Positions 7,074 to 15,060 of a stretch of 64,000 nt of DNA are shown piece by piece. The stretch lies in assembly GCA_001898415.1 (NCBI GenBank), contig MKTU01000021.1:1-64000 (forward strand), in the 5' to 3' direction. The notes under the pieces were generated by a model, which made no database searches, had not been told where the DNA came from, and saw nothing but the letters and a program-made list of their open reading frames with translations. This stretch comes from Rhodanobacter sp. 67-28. Lineage in GTDB: Bacteria > Pseudomonadota > Gammaproteobacteria > Xanthomonadales > Rhodanobacteraceae. The position numbers were made by a program, and so were the translations under genes. Numbering within the stretch: position 1 is the first letter of the stretch; every line of letters begins with the position of its first letter.

Positions 7074-9141
7074 GAATAAAGGTCTCCACGGAGGTCAATT
7101 GCAACTCCAATGATGCCCGATCAGGACTATCGGAAGGGGAGGCTTCAAGATGCCCCTTGATCATCTGCCTTACATCGCAGACGTGAGGTAGCTTCGCCTT
7201 GTCGCCCAAGGCTCGATCGCACTTCCCACAATGAATTAGGTTAAGCACGCCGCCCCATTCACATGGCTCTTGGCTCAGGCACAGACCCAAGAGCGTCGGC
7301 TTCGCGGCCAGCTCGCCGGTCGCCACTAATTTTTGGATTCGCCCAATGTCACGTTTTCCTAGGGGCTCGTCACTCGCAGTGGAATGAAGGCGCTTCAGGA
7401 GATTAATCTTATGCGCCTCACCAAGCGGCGAGACATATCGATCATCCGCAAGAAGCGTGATTTGCCGACGAAGCATTTCGTAAGCAGTTCGCAGGAAATC
7501 CTCGGCATACTTCCGATTTAAGGCGACTCGGGTGAACCCTCTTCCATAGTAAAGGGACTGCGCCCGGCGCATGTGTTTGAGCTGATACTGCAGCGTAGGC
7601 TCACTGATCAGGTTAGACGCACACATATTTACTGCCGTGGTACGTCGTAACTGGTGATCGTGGAAATGCCACAGCATTCCCATTGCATAACGCATCGGAT
7701 CAAGTGTCGGCGTCACCAAGCGAGCCAACCGGATATCGTCGGCCGCGATCATTAGTTCGCGCTTGTCGAAAAGCACGGGACATACACTTTCCCAATCTCC
7801 ATATCCGTAGTACTTGACGGATGCGCGTCCTGCTCCGTTGACCTTTCCAGAGGAGCACCACGGCTCCCTGGGCCGACTGAGCAACCATGGGTCCGCGACT
7901 TCGTCCTCGGGCAGATTGACGTAAGGGTTACTACGGGCACATTCCAAACGCAGGGTCGCCACGGCCGTCATCACATCTACGGCCAACTTTGCCGACGGCG
8001 AGGTGACCCACAACGCCTGGTCATCCTTCACTGTTTTGCTGGTCTCACCTCGCAACAGATAAAGGTCACCATAGGTCGGGTCTCGCTCGACTTCAAAGCA
8101 ATGGGATCGAAAATCAGCTCCCTCATTGGCGCGTACCCCAGATAAATTCAGCAGATATTTATGGCCCACAAGGACGGCGGCCCGAAAATAACCGGAAAGC
8201 ACGTGAAGCCGGCCGTATGCCGCCCAGGAAACATCCGCATCGGCACGATCCAAGGCCCATCGTTCTAGCAGTCCCCTCACACCGAATCGATCAGCCACCT
8301 CCCAGAAGGTACCGTGGTATCGACACCCCTTATGTTGGTCAGCCTCTCGGTTGAAGGGGCTTCGAGTCAGTAGCGGCCCCGAATAAAGGGCTTCGGCGGA
8401 CCCCATATTGTCAAGACAAGCCTCATGCACATACCGGAAGAACGCGAAGATCGCATCCCGATGCGCCCAGAAGTCCTCCAAAAATATGCGTAGCCGCTGC
8501 ATCTGATAGAGCCAGATACGCGGCGGAATATAGGGCGTCTGCTGCTCCTGATGTTCTGGCAACCCGGCCTCAAAGTGAGCCAAGCCTCGTTCATCGAGGA
8601 TCGTGAATCCAAGCACATCGCGTACCGTCCACAGTTCGCGCAACATCGTCAGGACTTCGTTGGCCGTGGAGGGCGCGACAGTGTTCGCCAACTGATCAAG
8701 CACTCGGGGAAAGCGGTAAAGATCCGATGCGTCTATCTGGTGTTTTGCACACAGTAAAAAAACTGGTTTAAGCCGTGCGGCATAACCCACGACGGTCCGT
8801 GCGTTAAGCCGCTGACGGTGCCCCCATAAGAACCAACACATGGTTTGCTGGAAAAGACGCCGATTGACAGAATCGATATCGACATGAACCTCCTGTCCTC
8901 TGTCTACCTTAAGCCGGCCCGAGGCGAAATTGATGCGCACGGACTCAGAGCTGCGACCGTAGACAGAAAAATTCCAGACGGAATCACTCACCCGGCAGAC
9001 GACCCGACCATCAGCATCGACCACCACCGGCCAATCATCCGGTGGTGGCCACGCAGGGATCCGATAGTGCGGGCTTTTCGGGGATACGGTGGGATGTCGG
9101 ATATTGAGACCATACTCCGAGCCAAGCTGGTGAGCCTTCAT
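7057..9141 (-). CDS. Large tyrosine recombinase (third recombinase of module) with C-terminal zinc finger
   Basis: Site-specific recombinase of 694 aa from the ATG at 9141, which overlaps the upstream stop (ATGA). An ATG 27 bp earlier exists but would overlap more. Catalytic residues of the tyrosine recombinase family can be placed: Arg in NLSGVRANEGADF, Lys in LLRGETSKTVKDD, HDHQLRRTTAVNM (H-x-x-R), and KHMRRAQSLYYGRG with the nucleophilic Tyr. A Cys cluster near the C-terminus (NLIHCGKCDRALG, LPHVCDVRQ) looks like a zinc finger, as in the large TnpB-like members. It is third of four overlapping genes transcribed leftward, and should act with the other two recombinases on the element ends. 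Confidence 0.8.
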   Translation of the reverse strand: MKAHQLGSEYGLNIRHPTVSPKSPHYRIPAWPPPDDWPVVVDADGRVVCRVSDSVWNFSVYGRSSESVRINFASGRLKVDRGQEVHVDIDSVNRRLFQQTMCWFLWGHRQRLNARTVVGYAARLKPVFLLCAKHQIDASDLYRFPRVLDQLANTVAPSTANEVLTMLRELWTVRDVLGFTILDERGLAHFEAGLPEHQEQQTPYIPPRIWLYQMQRLRIFLEDFWAHRDAIFAFFRYVHEACLDNMGSAEALYSGPLLTRSPFNREADQHKGCRYHGTFWEVADRFGVRGLLERWALDRADADVSWAAYGRLHVLSGYFRAAVLVGHKYLLNLSGVRANEGADFRSHCFEVERDPTYGDLYLLRGETSKTVKDDQALWVTSPSAKLAVDVMTAVATLRLECARSNPYVNLPEDEVADPWLLSRPREPWCSSGKVNGAGRASVKYYGYGDWESVCPVLFDKRELMIAADDIRLARLVTPTLDPMRYAMGMLWHFHDHQLRRTTAVNMCASNLISEPTLQYQLKHMRRAQSLYYGRGFTRVALNRKYAEDFLRTAYEMLRRQITLLADDRYVSPLGEAHKINLLKRLHSTASDEPLGKRDIGRIQKLVATGELAAKPTLLGLCLSQEPCEWGGVLNLIHCGKCDRALGDKAKLPHVCDVRQMIKGHLEASPSDSPDRASLELQLTSVETFIRVLQS

Positions 9142-10859
9142 ACCGTCAACTCCGCCATCGCAATCCATCCGGCCCAGCGCTTGTGATGGCGCCCTTCCGA
9201 CATCCGAAGGGCGACTTCTTCCACCCAGACTGCACGCTCTGAAGTGCTATGCGCGTAATACTCAAGTTTTTCGGAAATCCGCTCCATGACCCGGTGGGCG
9301 GGATGCTTGTCAGGCGTAGCCATCCACAAACCATCGCGCGCCATCTCCAGACTTTTCAAATGACGCAACGAGGCAAGAGACCAGACATGATCTAGCGTGT
9401 CCAGGTCACGCTGGTGCGCACAAAACAGACAACCATCGGGTGCCCGACAATCGGGCTTAGGCGCCTCTTCGGGCGACTCTGGAAGCATCATGGGTGTAGC
9501 CACGACACACACGCCAGGCCCAGGCGAGGCAATGGCAGGATCGGTTTCGTGCCAAAAACGCGTCGTCTCCGCGACAGCACGTTGGTGATGAGGTCGCTCG
9601 TACTCATCGTGCAGCACTTCCACACTGTGCCCGTGCATTTCGGCAGTCAGCGCAGGATCACCCGTACGCCGAAGCATCCAGTTGATACGCGTCTGCCGCA
9701 AGGACTGGGGCCGGACCAGCTTGACCTGTGCGGCCGCCAAGCGCATTTCGATCTCCTTGAAGGTTCGCTTGCCATGACTGGCCGGCTCACCCTTTTTGTT
9801 GATGTAGGGAAAGAGCAGGTCGCTATCGGTATCAGCGAACACCACAGCACGCCACTTGAGATAGCGATCGAAGTGTTCCCGATACTCGCTGTAGATATGA
9901 AATTCGACCTCCCCCAGTCGGCGATTCTTATAGCGTCTCACACCGTAACCATCGCGCAAGCTCTCGTACCGAAAGTCGCCCATTTGCATTTTCCAGGCCT
10001 GCGTCAAATTCATGCCGGTCTGCGCAATGAAGATCAGCAACTCGGCATCCAAGCGGGTATTGATCGCTGGAGAACGTTGGCGATTGCTTACATCGCTCTC
10101 CCATCGCCGCCGTTCCTCGACAAATCGAGCGCTGACTCGAAGGCGACCCGACACCTTGCCCTGAAGAAGCTCATCCACTGATCGTCGCCGATATCCGCAC
10201 CATTCCTCGTAGGTTTGACCGCTACGGAACGTCAGCAGGATCGGAAGCCGTCCTCGAATAACAGTTTCAGGGAGGGCTACGCAGATGTCGAGCAGCGCAT
10301 GCCCCATCGCAAACGTGTGTTCAAGGTTCTGCTTATCCGACGTTCGATAAATGGCCTTCTTTCGCCCCTTTCGCTCAAGTCGCGCGGCGCGAAAAAGGCT
10401 CGAGTCTGTCCTACCAATGGCGAGTGCGAGCGGAGCTCCCGCCGTGACCCCAGTGCGATACTGACTGGATGCTTTCAGGTCGTGGGTCGCCACACGCTGC
10501 GCACACCATTCCATCCACTCGATGTAAAGGCGGGCTGCGGTGGCGATCGTCGGTTCTTCCGGCCCAGCTTCGTCCACGTAGCGAAAATAGGCACGCAGCG
10601 CCGTCATGACATTTTCCAACGTCCTCTTGGAATGCCCCTTGGCGACACCAGTCGCCACCCGATCATGCAAGGAGACCACTAGTGGCAACCGTTCCGAGAT
10701 GGGGGAACCGAACGCTCCTGCATCGATCGCTGCTCGGACGGCATCTTTGCGCCATGCTGATGCCCCTCGATAGAGAAACATGCGCATATCCCAAGGCTCC
10801 TCCCCCTGGTTGAGCGGCACCTCGGCAAACGTCAACTCCGGAATCGATAATTTAGACAC
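9138..10859 (-). CDS. Tyrosine recombinase family protein, second recombinase, Arg I replaced
   Basis: Recombinase of 573 aa. The C-terminal catalytic region shows SLRQTRINWMLRRTG, MHGHSVEVLHDEYERP (H-x-H then Tyr) and a conserved box around LFPYINKKGEP. At the position of the first catalytic Arg the sequence reads FIAQTGMNLTQAWKM instead of TGMR, so Arg I is Asn. Related second recombinases in Tn554-like modules also have non-standard residues here, so this may be the family state rather than decay. After the catalytic core comes a Cys-containing tail (DGCLFCAHQRDLD). It overlaps the first recombinase by 8 bp and the third by 4 bp. Confidence 0.78.
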   Translation of the reverse strand: MSKLSIPELTFAEVPLNQGEEPWDMRMFLYRGASAWRKDAVRAAIDAGAFGSPISERLPLVVSLHDRVATGVAKGHSKRTLENVMTALRAYFRYVDEAGPEEPTIATAARLYIEWMEWCAQRVATHDLKASSQYRTGVTAGAPLALAIGRTDSSLFRAARLERKGRKKAIYRTSDKQNLEHTFAMGHALLDICVALPETVIRGRLPILLTFRSGQTYEEWCGYRRRSVDELLQGKVSGRLRVSARFVEERRRWESDVSNRQRSPAINTRLDAELLIFIAQTGMNLTQAWKMQMGDFRYESLRDGYGVRRYKNRRLGEVEFHIYSEYREHFDRYLKWRAVVFADTDSDLLFPYINKKGEPASHGKRTFKEIEMRLAAAQVKLVRPQSLRQTRINWMLRRTGDPALTAEMHGHSVEVLHDEYERPHHQRAVAETTRFWHETDPAIASPGPGVCVVATPMMLPESPEEAPKPDCRAPDGCLFCAHQRDLDTLDHVWSLASLRHLKSLEMARDGLWMATPDKHPAHRVMERISEKLEYYAHSTSERAVWVEEVALRMSEGRHHKRWAGWIAMAELTV

Positions 10860-12132
10860 GCTCGTGCTTTTCGGTGGGAAGTTTCATGCAACCGAGAAAC
10901 ACTTTCGTGAATTCATTGGCTACTTCGGCTTTGATTGGTTGCTTCTTGAGATAGTGCACGTAGGCTTCTGTCGTACGTCGACTCGTGTGGAACAACATTT
11001 CACCGACCACCGCCACCGGATCAATCCCCTCGATCTGCAGAGCCAGGCGCATGACGTCGCAAGCAAACGTTGCACGGGTCATGTGGAAGTGAAAGTGGGT
11101 CAGGTTCGCACCCGCTGCACGGGCTATCGATCTAAGCTTGTGCATTTCCACATTGACAGCGGAACTTTTGTTCGCCTGCCGCTTGACATACGGGTTCCCA
11201 AAGCGCGTCAAGAACAGTAGCGACTTGTCATCTTTCTGAGCGAGGGCCTGCCGCTCAAGGCGTCGAAGTGACGACGCGTATTGCGTGAGATCCTCGATCA
11301 ATTTACATGGGACCGTGATATGCCCATAAGTTCCGCCCTTGGTGTGCACGGGTGGCCGAGCGTTCGGGCCGATGGAAATCAGCCGGGCGTCGGGTACGCA
11401 GGGCTCTGGGATAGCTTGAAGAATGGTATCGACCTTGAGATCGCAGATCGATCCGAGGCGCATCCCCGTGTAAAAACCAAGCCGCAGCATCAACGCAAGT
11501 TCCAAACTACCATGCGCATCGACCAGTGTAAGGATCGCATCCCGCTCTTCAGGGCTCACCGGCATCACGCCATTTTCGAGTCCTGCGGAATTCCTTTTTC
11601 GATTGGGTATGGCCAAATCTGTCGTGGTCACGACGACTGTGCGCTCGAAATAATTCGTGCTGTCGAGCTTGATGACGACGTTACGCTCGTGCCACATCGG
11701 CCACTGTGGAGTAATCAAACGTTCGGCGTAGACCCAACGATAGAACCGTACCACTGCACGCATCCGAGCCGATGCTGTCGAAGGAGCTAGGTTGCTAGCC
11801 TCACGTTGCTTGATGAGGAACCCTCGGAAACGAACCAGGCAGCGGTCCTTTTCCTTGGCAGGGAAGTCCCACCAATGAATGGGCGGATCCGTCGACTCCA
11901 ACCACTGCGCATAAGCGTGCAAGGCCTTGGCGTTAGAGCGAACCGTCTCGATGTTCTGTCGATAAGCACGGCTGAGTAACCACAGATTTGCCTCGCGCCA
12001 TGGCTCGCCACTTTCCCAGCAAATCTGGGGCAAACCCTCCATGGCCCCGCTTTTTAGAGGGACCCAAGAGAGCTTGCCATCGACGACTTCCGGGGAATGC
12101 GGCGTGAAGGTAATGAGTTCACATCGCGCCAT
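10852..12132 (-). CDS. Tyrosine recombinase, first recombinase of the island
   Basis: Phage-integrase-family recombinase of 426 aa with the full catalytic set: GFYTGMRLGSICDL (Arg I), a GGTYGHITVPCKL strand pair, HFHMTRATFACDVM (H-x-x-R) and FHTSRRTTEAYVHYLKK (H and the Tyr nucleophile). The ATG at 12132 is preferred over the TTG at 12153 that opens the frame. It is the promoter-proximal gene of the four-gene module and is closest to the element end at about 12.37 kb, the arrangement seen in Tn554-like elements. It should catalyse strand exchange without leaving terminal inverted repeats. Confidence 0.82.
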   Translation of the reverse strand: MARCELITFTPHSPEVVDGKLSWVPLKSGAMEGLPQICWESGEPWREANLWLLSRAYRQNIETVRSNAKALHAYAQWLESTDPPIHWWDFPAKEKDRCLVRFRGFLIKQREASNLAPSTASARMRAVVRFYRWVYAERLITPQWPMWHERNVVIKLDSTNYFERTVVVTTTDLAIPNRKRNSAGLENGVMPVSPEERDAILTLVDAHGSLELALMLRLGFYTGMRLGSICDLKVDTILQAIPEPCVPDARLISIGPNARPPVHTKGGTYGHITVPCKLIEDLTQYASSLRRLERQALAQKDDKSLLFLTRFGNPYVKRQANKSSAVNVEMHKLRSIARAAGANLTHFHFHMTRATFACDVMRLALQIEGIDPVAVVGEMLFHTSRRTTEAYVHYLKKQPIKAEVANEFTKVFLGCMKLPTEKHERV

Positions 12133-12307
12133 GACAAACACGCCGGGACGCAATGGTCGTGACCGCTTTGAGGGAAACGACGTCTGCTGCGATCGGTTCT
12201 TGCACTTTCATAGCAACGATGCAGCCGGTGGGATGCAAGCCTTTGCCATTTCGCTTCGTCCAAACTGCTTGCTCCACACGACATTCAACGTTCACAGATC
12301 TAGCCCA

Positions 12308-12376
12308 GTGTTAGCGACAGTGTCCATACACTAACACCTAATCGTTACTTGTCCATACTAAATACCTAATCGGTAC
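12308..12376. repeat. Direct and inverted repeats at the right end of the recombinase island
   Basis: Two imperfect direct copies lie side by side: TGTCCATACACTAACACCTA... (12321-12348) and TGTCCATACTAAATACCTAA... (12350-12376). Both share TGTCCATAC and ACCTAATCG. An inverted pair, GTGTTAG (12308-12314) and CTAACAC (12331-12337), overlaps the first copy. They lie upstream of the first recombinase gene, exactly where the interrupted gene begins, so they are likely recombinase binding sites at the element end. The remaining bases 12133-12307 show nothing I can name beyond the presumed operon promoter. Confidence 0.6.
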
Positions 12377-12467
12377 CGCCGCTGACCCCCACCGCCACAA
12401 CCGCGTCAACCGCCAGGAGTGCGTCGATCTCAGGTGTCAGGGCTACATCCAGGCGCGTGCAGGCCAT
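12366..12467 (-). pseudogene. Truncated PP-loop ATPase gene (PAPS reductase / QueC-like superfamily), interrupted by the island
   Basis: An ATG at 12467, with GGAG eight bases upstream, opens a 33-residue frame ending ...DAVVAVGVSGGTD followed at once by TAG. AVGVSGGTD is the first part of the PP-loop signature SGGxDS of N-type ATP pyrophosphatases (PAPS reductase, adenine nucleotide alpha hydrolases, QueC, TilS). The coding sequence stops exactly at the Asp codon, where the recombinase-module end repeats begin. The rest of the gene should lie at the far end of the island, outside the window. It is the gene downstream of the dpdA-like gene, with a 59-bp gap, so the two may have formed one operon. 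Confidence 0.72.
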
Positions 12468-12526
12468 GCCGTTCTCCGTGGTGAAGGGATGCGACCAGTC
12501 TCACGCGTCACGGCCGGTGCCAAAGA

Positions 12527-13462
12527 TCAGCCGATTTCGGCGGTGAGTGGTGTGCGCCGCCGGCGCGGGCGCTGCTGGTCATACCAGTCGCGCATCGCAG
12601 CCGCGCGGTGTTCCATCGAGCTCGGCGCGCCAGCCTTCCGGGCCGCCACACGCGCGCCGAAGTCCCAAGCCATGGAGTCGAATGAGGCCACCTGTGGAAT
12701 GTCGGCCAGCTCAGCCATGGCCGCACCCTTCACGCCGAAGCAGTGGACGCGGGCGGTTGGCGGCAGGCGGGGCAGAAGGTGGTCGAGGACGGCGCGGATG
12801 CCGATGTCCGGATCGTTGAGCGGTCGCCGGCACATGCTGCCGAGTCCGATCAGGACGGGAGCATCAAAGTGGGTCGCGTGCTTCTGCCAAGCCTCCTGCA
12901 TCAGGTCGAGGCTGCGCACGTAATCGTCCGGAAGCCAACCCTGCAGCACCGGCACCGGTGGCGCGAGCCAGAAGGCGCCGAGATCCTGCCAGCGGGCTAC
13001 GAGTGTGAGGTGCGCTTCGAGCATCGCCGCGGTCGCCTCGATGCGGTGATGCCGCACGCCGGCGTCGTGGGCGATCTCCGGCTCAACGCACATGTCCGGC
13101 TGCGATGCCCATGCCGGGCGCAGGACACCGATAAGGTTGACGTAGTTCGCGAGTGACCATGGGAACACGCCGAGCATGCCAGGCTGGTGGCCGAGCCGCT
13201 TCCAATTCATCATCGCCGAGAAGCCGGCGGAGTCGAGCGCGAAGTCGCAGTCCTGCAGTACGCCGATGTCCGCATCGGTGCGAAATCGCAAATCCTGCCG
13301 ATCCCAGAAGGCCGAGGCCGACACCATGACCGGCATCCCTGCCCGGTAGGCCGTGAGGCACAAGGCCCCACCACGATGTGGGATGCCGATGCGCAGAACC
13401 GGCTCCTCGCCGAGGTAGGCGTTGACGCGTTCCGGTGGCGGCGAAAGCCAGTCGTTTCTCAT
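12527..13462 (-). CDS. DpdA-family 7-deazaguanine transglycosylase (TGT-like)
   Basis: Protein of 311 aa related to tRNA-guanine transglycosylase. It matches the DpdA-type proteins that insert 7-deazaguanine bases, in DNA in the characterised cases. Motifs visible: DFALDSAGFSAMM, the counterpart of the D-S-G-G-F/Y catalytic box; PVLQGWLPDDYVRSLDLM; VLIGLGSMCRRPLND; RVHCFGVKGAAM; and SFDSMAWDFGAR, which would hold the second active-site Asp. These boxes are shared with the short phage and plasmid members annotated as queuine tRNA-ribosyltransferase-like. No precursor genes (FolE, QueD, QueE, QueC) occur in the window, so host preQ0 would be needed. The truncated PP-loop gene follows it and a 145-aa unknown gene precedes it by 6 bp. 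Confidence 0.75.
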   Translation of the reverse strand: MRNDWLSPPPERVNAYLGEEPVLRIGIPHRGGALCLTAYRAGMPVMVSASAFWDRQDLRFRTDADIGVLQDCDFALDSAGFSAMMNWKRLGHQPGMLGVFPWSLANYVNLIGVLRPAWASQPDMCVEPEIAHDAGVRHHRIEATAAMLEAHLTLVARWQDLGAFWLAPPVPVLQGWLPDDYVRSLDLMQEAWQKHATHFDAPVLIGLGSMCRRPLNDPDIGIRAVLDHLLPRLPPTARVHCFGVKGAAMAELADIPQVASFDSMAWDFGARVAARKAGAPSSMEHRAAAMRDWYDQQRPRRRRTPLTAEIG

Positions 13463-13468
13463 GGGCGC

Positions 13469-13906
13469 TTACTGGCCTGCGCCTTCCCAGCGCTCGATCT
13501 CGACGTCGCCCTTGACGACGCCGAGCACGTGCAGATCGTCGCGATCCCAACCGCCCCACTCGGCCGCGGCTTCGGTCAGGGCCAGTTCGACCGCTGCATC
13601 CGCGTCGGCGCCTGCGTGCACCGAGATGTGCGTCGTGCCCGCACCGCTCGCCTCCCGGATGAACACCGTGAACTTCGGCAGCGTCCGGGGCGGCGGCTCG
13701 GCCATGGCTTCGAGCGCGTCGGTGGCCATCGCGTCGACCGATTGGATGGCACCCTTCAGGCCAGTCGCCAGGGCGGCGGCTCCGTCGTCCTGTGGCGTCT
13801 TGTGGATGTAGTCGAGGGCCTCGCTTGCACGGTTGACGAGTGCTGCCAGGGCAGAGCGGAAGCGGCCGTCGGCCAACATGGGGATTGGAGTGGACAGGTC
13901 AGACAT
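13469..13906 (-). CDS. Hypothetical protein upstream of the DpdA-like gene
   Basis: Soluble protein of 145 aa, not recognised. The N-terminal half is helical and Ala-rich (FRSALAALVNRASEALDYI). The C-terminal half (TVFIREASGAGTTHISVHA ... DRDDLHVLGVVKGDVEIERW) looks like a compact alpha/beta domain, which also occurs as a stand-alone pattern in small plasmid proteins. It ends 6 bp before the DpdA-like gene and is very likely co-transcribed with it. No catalytic residues can be proposed. The 127 bp upstream (13907-14033) hold no gene. Confidence 0.65.
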   Translation of the reverse strand: MSDLSTPIPMLADGRFRSALAALVNRASEALDYIHKTPQDDGAAALATGLKGAIQSVDAMATDALEAMAEPPPRTLPKFTVFIREASGAGTTHISVHAGADADAAVELALTEAAAEWGGWDRDDLHVLGVVKGDVEIERWEGAGQ

Positions 13907-14033
13907 GGTGCGTTCCTAGGGTGGCGGCGTTGTTACCCTCGGAGACTCGCACGCCGCGCCAGCGCGCCAAGATCGGCATGTTTCGGTCTGGTGTACGAGG
14001 GGCGGCTAGTTCGAGGATGCGACCTTCGGCAGG

Positions 14034-14672
14034 TCAGGCGGCGTCGGCCACGGTCGGCCGCACCGCCTTGTCGCCGATGAGCGCCAGGATGTTCTCGTGG
14101 GTCGCCGGACAGGCTGTGCCAGTCAACGGGTCGAAGACCAGGTGATCGGTCTCGCAGTAGCGGAGGCGCTGGTAGATGTCTCGCCGCGCGACGTCCGCGC
14201 GGTCGGCCGCCGCGTACTCGCGTTGGGCCACGCCGTAGCGAGTGCGTGAGTTGAATACCGTCAGGCACGCGATAAGCAGCGCGGCGATCACGCCGATCGG
14301 GGCGACGACGGACAGCAGCTGGTCGGCCGCACCGCCGATGGTGCCAGGCGCTGCCGACTGGCCGTCGGCCAAAGAGTGCATGAAATCGGGAACGATCTCG
14401 GCTCCGGCGAACGCGAAGATCGCAAGGAGGATCGGTCCGATCACGAGCGCCCAGTTGAAGGACGGCCGTTCCGGAGGCCGCAACGCTTGGGCGCGTGCCG
14501 TTGCCTGGTGCGTCGTACCGCTGACGCCCCCAACGAACAGGCCGATGCCGCCGGTGCCGAGACCAACGCCCGTTCCGCTGCCGCTGAATGTGCCGTCGAC
14601 GGTCTCGCGGCCGACGATTGAACCCAGTGCGACGCCGTGGTTCCCGCACTGCGGGCAACATGCGTTGTTCAT
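14034..14672 (-). CDS. Zinc-ribbon membrane protein, unknown function
   Basis: Protein of 212 aa. It begins with a CCPQCGNHG zinc-ribbon half, then a Gly-rich low-complexity stretch (SGSGTGVGLGTGGIGLFVGG), then two hydrophobic segments (WALVIGPILLAIFAFAG at about residues 94-110 and VVAPIGVIAALLIACLTVF at about 147-165). The C-terminal part is charged, with CETDHLVFDPLTGTACPA, which may supply the second Cys pair. A membrane protein with a cytosolic metal-binding region is likely. It overlaps the preceding gene by ATGA (14669-14672) and belongs to a run of small membrane proteins around the SPFH protein. Function unknown. Confidence 0.65.
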   Translation of the reverse strand: MNNACCPQCGNHGVALGSIVGRETVDGTFSGSGTGVGLGTGGIGLFVGGVSGTTHQATARAQALRPPERPSFNWALVIGPILLAIFAFAGAEIVPDFMHSLADGQSAAPGTIGGAADQLLSVVAPIGVIAALLIACLTVFNSRTRYGVAQREYAAADRADVARRDIYQRLRYCETDHLVFDPLTGTACPATHENILALIGDKAVRPTVADAA

Positions 14673-15052
14673 GACGTTTCTCCGTGATCAGGTGGTGTGG
14701 CTATCCGTGCGCCTGTCGGTGACACGGCCATCGTGGCGCCGGGGGTTGGTGGAGGGAGGCCAAGTCCTGTTCGGGCGATGCGTTCGACTTCCGATCGGTA
14801 CCGGCCGGGCTGCATGTTCGACGCGACCGGTTCGATGAGGAGGAGATCCTCGAGCGCCCGGCGCGCCCGGCGCTCAAGCTGGACGAATTCCTCGACATGA
14901 CGGATGGACGACGTGACCTCACGTTCGATGGCAGGCAGGTTGTCCGCCGCCGTCTTCCGTAGCAGCAAGAGCAGCAGCAGGCGGTGCCGGTTCAGTGTGG
15001 CTACAAGGTCGTCGGCCGCGCCCCCCGTCCGGAGGAGCATCGTGGCGTCCAT
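14669..15052 (-). CDS. Hypothetical protein with helical, coiled-coil-like middle
   Basis: Protein of 127 aa, not recognised. A run of Leu (RHRLLLLLLLRKT) near residue 25 is short for a membrane span and may be part of an amphipathic helix. Residues 40-85 are charged and helical (AIEREVTSSIRHVEEFVQLE). The tail is Pro-rich. It is coupled to the zinc-ribbon membrane protein by a 4-bp overlap and sits 8 bp after the next membrane protein gene, so all three should be made together. Confidence 0.55.
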   Translation of the reverse strand: MDATMLLRTGGAADDLVATLNRHRLLLLLLLRKTAADNLPAIEREVTSSIRHVEEFVQLERRARRALEDLLLIEPVASNMQPGRYRSEVERIARTGLGLPPPTPGATMAVSPTGARIATPPDHGETS

Positions 15053-15060
15053 CCGGCGGA

